Assembly (NCBI GenBank): GCA_943914465.1
Contig: CALUCD010000010.1
Coordinates: 8,286 to 72,285 of the forward strand
Direction of reading: 5' to 3'
DNA from: an uncultured Corynebacterium sp.
Lineage (GTDB): Bacteria > Actinomycetota > Actinomycetes > Mycobacteriales > Mycobacteriaceae
DNA length: 64,000 bases
This document shows, in pieces, positions 61,101-64,000 of this stretch. The position numbers were made by a program, and so were the translations under genes. The notes under the pieces were generated by a model. The model was not told the DNA's origin, searched no databases, and saw only the letters and a list, made by a program, of their open reading frames with translations. Numbering within the stretch: the first letter of the stretch is position 1; each line of letters begins with the position of its first letter.

Positions 61101-61936
61101 GTGCCGATGCCGCCCGGGTTCGTCAGCTGGATGGTCACCCCGGAGAAGTCATCCATGGTCAGCTTGCCAACACGAGCGCGTTCAACGATGTCTTCGTACG
61201 CGGCGACGAACTTGTCAAAGGTCAGCGTCTCGCACTCTTTAATTGCGGCGACGACCAGTGAGCGCGAACCGTCTTTTTGCGGGAGGTCGATGGCCAGACC
61301 CAAGTTGATGTGCTCTGGCTGCACCGCGAAGGATTTCTTCTCCTCCTCGCGGTAGCTCTTGTTCATGTCTGGGTGCAGCTTGGTGGCCTGAACAATGGCG
61401 TAACCGATGATGTGGGTGAATGAAATCTTGCCACCGCGGTTGCGCTTCAAGTGGTCGTTGACCAGCGCGCGGTTTTCAAACATGAGCTTGACCGGCATGT
61501 CGCGCACGGTGGTAGCCGTGGGAACCTCCAGCGACTCGTTCATATTCTTGGCAATTGCCTTGAACGCGCCTTTGAGGAGGGTTTCACCCGGTTCTACAGT
61601 GACGTTGCCGATGTTATCCAACGGGGACGTCTTAGGTTTCGATGCGGCGCGCTTTGGCTTTTTCGCGCCGACCTCAGCAGCCTGGTCAACGCGTGTTTCG
61701 CGCCCGTCTTGGCTCGGGGCGGCGGTGGAGCGAGCGACTTTCGGGTCGGTCTTCGCCTCGGAGGCACCTTCTTTCGATGGTGATACGTTTGAGGTACCCT
61801 TGGCGGTCTTCGGTGCCCCCTTTTTCTCAAAGAGCTCGCGCCACTCTTCGTCCACGGAGGTTGGATCCTCCTGGAACTGCTGGAACATCTCATCGACCAG
61901 CCAGCTGTTCTGGCCGAATGTGGTTTCGCTGCTCAC
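58196..61936 (-). CDS. odhA: OdhA, 2-oxoglutarate dehydrogenase E1 with fused E2 succinyltransferase domain
   Basis: A 1246-residue TCA-cycle enzyme. The first 40 residues (LVDEMFQQFQEDPTSVDEEW) and a Lys/Pro/Ala linker precede an E2 catalytic domain (about 105-345, with MPVKLMFENRALVNDHLKRN, LTNPGGIGTRHSIPRL and the active-site TYDHRVIQGAESG). The E1 thiamine-diphosphate part follows (about 380-1246: IGMPHRGRLNVLFN, HLGFEGEHIQMFGDGE-like region, HGDASFTGLGVVQETLN, EADDPTVTQP). No lipoyl domain is present, so it must work with AceF. GTG start with AGGAAGG. Confidence 0.97.
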   Translation of the reverse strand: MSSETTFGQNSWLVDEMFQQFQEDPTSVDEEWRELFEKKGAPKTAKGTSNVSPSKEGASEAKTDPKVARSTAAPSQDGRETRVDQAAEVGAKKPKRAASKPKTSPLDNIGNVTVEPGETLLKGAFKAIAKNMNESLEVPTATTVRDMPVKLMFENRALVNDHLKRNRGGKISFTHIIGYAIVQATKLHPDMNKSYREEEKKSFAVQPEHINLGLAIDLPQKDGSRSLVVAAIKECETLTFDKFVAAYEDIVERARVGKLTMDDFSGVTIQLTNPGGIGTRHSIPRLTKGQGTIVGVGAMDYPAEFAGASEDRLAELGVGKLVTLTSTYDHRVIQGAESGEFLRDISQLLVDDKFWDHIFESLGVPYSPLRWAQDLPNTGINKDTRVMQLIQSYRSRGHLIADINPLGWEQPGLPKPDSRDLLIETHGLTIWDLDRTFHVGGFGGKETMTLREVLSRLRAAYTLHVGAEFTHIMDRDEREWLLDRMEAGMPKPTSAEQKYILQKLNAAEAFENFLQTKYLGQKRFSLEGAETLIPLMDAVIDTAAGQGLDEVVIGMPHRGRLNVLFNIVGKPVATIFNEFEGNFKAAQQGGSGDVKYHLGFEGEHIQMFGDGEIKVSLAANPSHLEAVDPVLVGMARAKTDILKHHEGREDYPVVPLMLHGDASFTGLGVVQETLNISRLPGYSVGGTVHIVVNNQIGFTTTPDSGRSSYYATDLAKGFDCPVFHVNGDDPEAAAWVAQLATEYRREFGKDVFIDLICYRLRGHNEADDPTVTQPIMYDRIESHESVRTRYTKDLIGRGDITQEEAEIAAQDFHDQLDSVFSDVKSSEGKPSEQTGITEAQELTRGLDTSISEEAFKRLAASYAELPEDFTPNKRLKNVLKNRGGSFESGDIDWGWGELLAFGSLAEQGKFVRLAGEDSQRGTFTQRHAVLYNPENGEAFNPLDHNAIESGNHGRFEVYNSALTEFAGLGFEYGYTIANHDAVVAWEAQFGDFADGAQTIIDEYISSGETKWGELSSLTMLLPHGYEGQGPDHSSARIERYLQLVAEGSMTIAQPSTPANHFHLLRRQALGEMKRPLIVFTPKSMLRNKAAVSQPADFIEVDRFESVIDDPNFVSRGNQKLDGANHDKVETILLCSGKIYYELAKRKEKDGRDDVAIIRIEMLHPIPFNRLADAFANYPNAKQIRFVQDEPANQGAWPFYNEHLRNLVPDMPEMVRVSRRAQSTTATGVAKVHQQEEKALLDEAFAK

Positions 61937-62073
61937 GGCAGGTATTCGCCTTCCTATTTTTTGGTGTGATGAACGTCGTATCGACAGAACTTCAAACCGA
62001 CTCTAATTAAACATGCTCACCCAACGCGAGCTCTCTAGCAATTCCGGTCTGCGGCCCAGGTCAACTACCCCCA

Positions 62074-63990
62074 TTATCGGTGGATATCCCACATTCTGGT
62101 GTAGCGTCCGCCGGCATTGCGAAGCTCCGCGTGCGTTCCGTCTTCAACGATGCGGCCATCGGCAATCACAAGAACTCGATCCGCGCGCGCAGCGGTGGCA
62201 AGACGGTGTGCCACGACCACCGCAGTGCGGCCGGAAGTAGCGTATTCAAAGGCGTCAAGCACTGTTTTCTCGGTCGCAGGATCGAGCGTCGCGGTGGCCT
62301 CGTCGAGCAACACCACGTCCGGCTCCAGCATCTCTGCTCGTGCCAGAGCGATGATTTGGCGCTGACCTGAACTTAACCCCCGCCCGCGGCCCCCGACTTC
62401 AGCATTGAACCCGCCGGGAATGCCCGCGATGATGCCAAGCCCACCAACGCGGCGGGTGGCATTCTCAATCTGTGCGCGCGTCGCCTCCGGCGCACCGTAA
62501 GCAATGTTGTCGGCGACGGTGCCGGAAAACAGATACGACTCCTGAGGCACCTGAGCGACTGCGCGCCGCCACTGCGACAGCGGGAACGCAGCGATGTTTG
62601 TCCCCGATGCGGTCACGGTACCTTCGGTTGGATCGTAGAATCGTGCCAGAAGCTTGACGACGCTCGATTTCCCCGCCCCGGTTGGACCCACCAACGCCAC
62701 CGTCTCGCCAGGTCGCAGGGTGAGGTTCATGTGGTCAATGGTTGGCGGCGTGTCACTGTCGGCGCGGTAGGAAAAGGAGACGTCGACTAGCGAAAGCTCT
62801 CCCTGGGCAGCCTTACGCGCGTCGGGATTTGTGCCTGTGTCCGGGACCGTAGTGCGCTCCTCGAGCAGGGTGGTGATGCGATCAAAGCTGACACTGGCTT
62901 GCTGCCACGAGTCAAAGACTTGGCCGAGTTGCTGAATCGGCCCATAGAGCTGTCCGAGATACATCGTGAAGGCGACAAGAATGCCAACCGAGAGGTCTCC
63001 GTCGGCGACGCGCTGGGCCCCGATCCCCACAACCGCGGCGGTCATGATTTGGGAGATAGCCTCCATACCCGGAAAGTAGGTGGCCATGAGCACCATGATC
63101 CGCATCCGCAGGCGGCGGTAGGCGTCCGACTCGGCGCTAAACGCTCGTTCGGCACGTGCCTCGCCGCGGTGCATTTGGGTGACGCGGATGCCGCCGATCA
63201 ACTCAGCGAACTCCCCGTTGACCACCGAGGCTTGCGTGCGCGAGGCGGAATAGAACCTGGTGGCAAACAGACGAAAGGCGACGGTCGCGCCAACGATGAC
63301 AGGCACTGCGCCAAGAGCGACGAGAGTAAGACCAGGATCGGTCGCGATGAGCATTGCGCTGACCCCGACAAGACTGCCTGCGGCGACAATGGCTTGGGCC
63401 AGGCCGGTTTGTAAAAACGACGACAACGTGTCGATGTCGGTCGTCATGCGCGTCATAATCTTGCCGGACAAGCGCGATTCGAAATAGTCCATCCCGAGCT
63501 GCTGCAGATGGGCGTAGGAGCGCAGCCGCAGGCCGTAGAGCAGACGCTCCCCGGCGCGAGATGACAGCACTGTCATCACCGCCTCAGCCGCCCAGGCGAG
63601 CAGGACTACTCCGAGGGCCGCCGCTCCCACGGTGAGTAAGAAATCCGAATTGCGCGGTTCGATGCCTCGGTCAATCGCAGCGCGAATCAGGGTAGGAAAT
63701 GCGAGGTCTGCACAGACGCCGATCACCAAAAGCAGGACAGTGGCGCTAATCAGGCCGCGCACCGCGCGAAATAAGTGGGAGACTTTAAACGGGCTTGTAG
63801 GTTCGCGCAGTCGTGCCAGCGTCGCCTCCGACAGGTCAGGGTGCTCGCGGGGGCGCGGCAGTGATTCGATCCGGTGCGCAAGTTCTGCCACCGGAGGCAG
63901 CGACGGGGACGGCGGCGCAACGTCAGGCCAGAGCAGCCCAGCGTCTGGCTCATCGGCGGCAGCTGCATGACCGAGCGTGTCAGGATTCAT
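62074..63990 (-). CDS. ABC exporter, fused permease-ATPase
   Basis: A 638-residue half-transporter. A 70-residue N-terminal extension precedes six helices (from about residue 80: GLISATVLLLVIGVCADLAF onward), then the ATPase: Walker A GPTGAGKSS, signature LSSGQRQ (SSGQ form), Walker B VVLLDEATATLD. The ATG at 63990 is ten bases from the window edge, and an upstream partner gene may lie outside. Possible lipid or drug export; substrate unknown. It is followed by odhA in the same direction after 137 bases. Confidence 0.9.
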   Translation of the reverse strand: MNPDTLGHAAAADEPDAGLLWPDVAPPSPSLPPVAELAHRIESLPRPREHPDLSEATLARLREPTSPFKVSHLFRAVRGLISATVLLLVIGVCADLAFPTLIRAAIDRGIEPRNSDFLLTVGAAALGVVLLAWAAEAVMTVLSSRAGERLLYGLRLRSYAHLQQLGMDYFESRLSGKIMTRMTTDIDTLSSFLQTGLAQAIVAAGSLVGVSAMLIATDPGLTLVALGAVPVIVGATVAFRLFATRFYSASRTQASVVNGEFAELIGGIRVTQMHRGEARAERAFSAESDAYRRLRMRIMVLMATYFPGMEAISQIMTAAVVGIGAQRVADGDLSVGILVAFTMYLGQLYGPIQQLGQVFDSWQQASVSFDRITTLLEERTTVPDTGTNPDARKAAQGELSLVDVSFSYRADSDTPPTIDHMNLTLRPGETVALVGPTGAGKSSVVKLLARFYDPTEGTVTASGTNIAAFPLSQWRRAVAQVPQESYLFSGTVADNIAYGAPEATRAQIENATRRVGGLGIIAGIPGGFNAEVGGRGRGLSSGQRQIIALARAEMLEPDVVLLDEATATLDPATEKTVLDAFEYATSGRTAVVVAHRLATAARADRVLVIADGRIVEDGTHAELRNAGGRYTRMWDIHR

Positions 63991-64000
63991 TAACGCCTGG

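Noticed and set aside
1..64000. CRISPR array, insertion sequence, prophage, tRNA or rRNA
   Set aside because: I looked for regularly spaced repeats, transposase motifs, terminal inverted repeats and tRNA-like cloverleaf ends (CCA with GGTTCGA-type loops) and saw none that hold up.

Overview
The window is a compact, high-GC actinobacterial chromosome segment. Gene content and order point to Corynebacterium or a close relative: an odhA E1/E2 fusion, a typA-lpqW-mshB-fdxC-dapC run, the dapE-LOG-folP2-gpgS run, divergent glgA/glgC, sigE with its anti-sigma gene, tatB, mrp, and mycothiol biosynthesis (mshB). I see no rRNA, tRNA, insertion sequence, prophage or CRISPR array, and no gene-free stretch longer than about 235 bases. 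The identification rests on protein motifs and remembered gene order; no database search was possible.

Layout. 1-7.9 kb: a truncated secreted 5'-nucleotidase, a MoxR-like AAA ATPase with its von Willebrand A partner, a phosphatase/SCO1664-family pair, a small lipoprotein, and DUF1707 and DUF3072 proteins. 7.9-12.5 kb: a DNA-repair block with AlkD-like protein and Ku facing LigD (bacterial end joining). 12.5-21.8 kb: accessory genes, namely two MFS transporters, a 2H phosphoesterase, a spermidine-synthase-like protein with a tandem-repeat tail, a surface DUF4185 protein, a cupin, an unrecognised 403-residue protein and a DUF808 membrane protein. 21.9-24.7 kb: a TPP riboswitch driving a YkoEDC-type thiamine-precursor importer. 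25.2-30.5 kb: a peptide ABC importer operon.

30.5-39.2 kb: DUF402 and a secreted protein, then typA, lpqW, mshB, a membrane protein, fdxC, dapC and gtrA. 39.3-44.1 kb: a minus-strand run of a divergent dapD paralogue, two tandem amino-acid permeases and dapD. 44.1-48.3 kb: dapE, a LOG protein, folP2, gpgS, a DivIVA-domain protein and a DUF3117 protein, mostly overlapping. 48.4-53.9 kb: an RlmA-like methyltransferase, a GH32-fold gene coupled to glgA, glgC, and an O-methyltransferase. 54.0-64.0 kb: sigE, anti-sigma factor, tatB, mrp, a stress membrane protein, a lipoprotein, odhA and an ABC exporter.

How they work together: dapC, dapD and dapE supply meso-diaminopimelate and lysine by the succinylase route; glgA/glgC make alpha-glucan; mshB makes mycothiol; lpqW and gpgS serve cell-envelope glycolipids and methylglucose polysaccharide in relatives. 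The observations I rate highest are the GH32-fold protein that has lost all three catalytic acids yet is translationally coupled to glgA, and the dapD2-permease-permease-dapD operon whose dapD2 product has a rewritten active-site loop. I did not find a clear new defence or mobile system.
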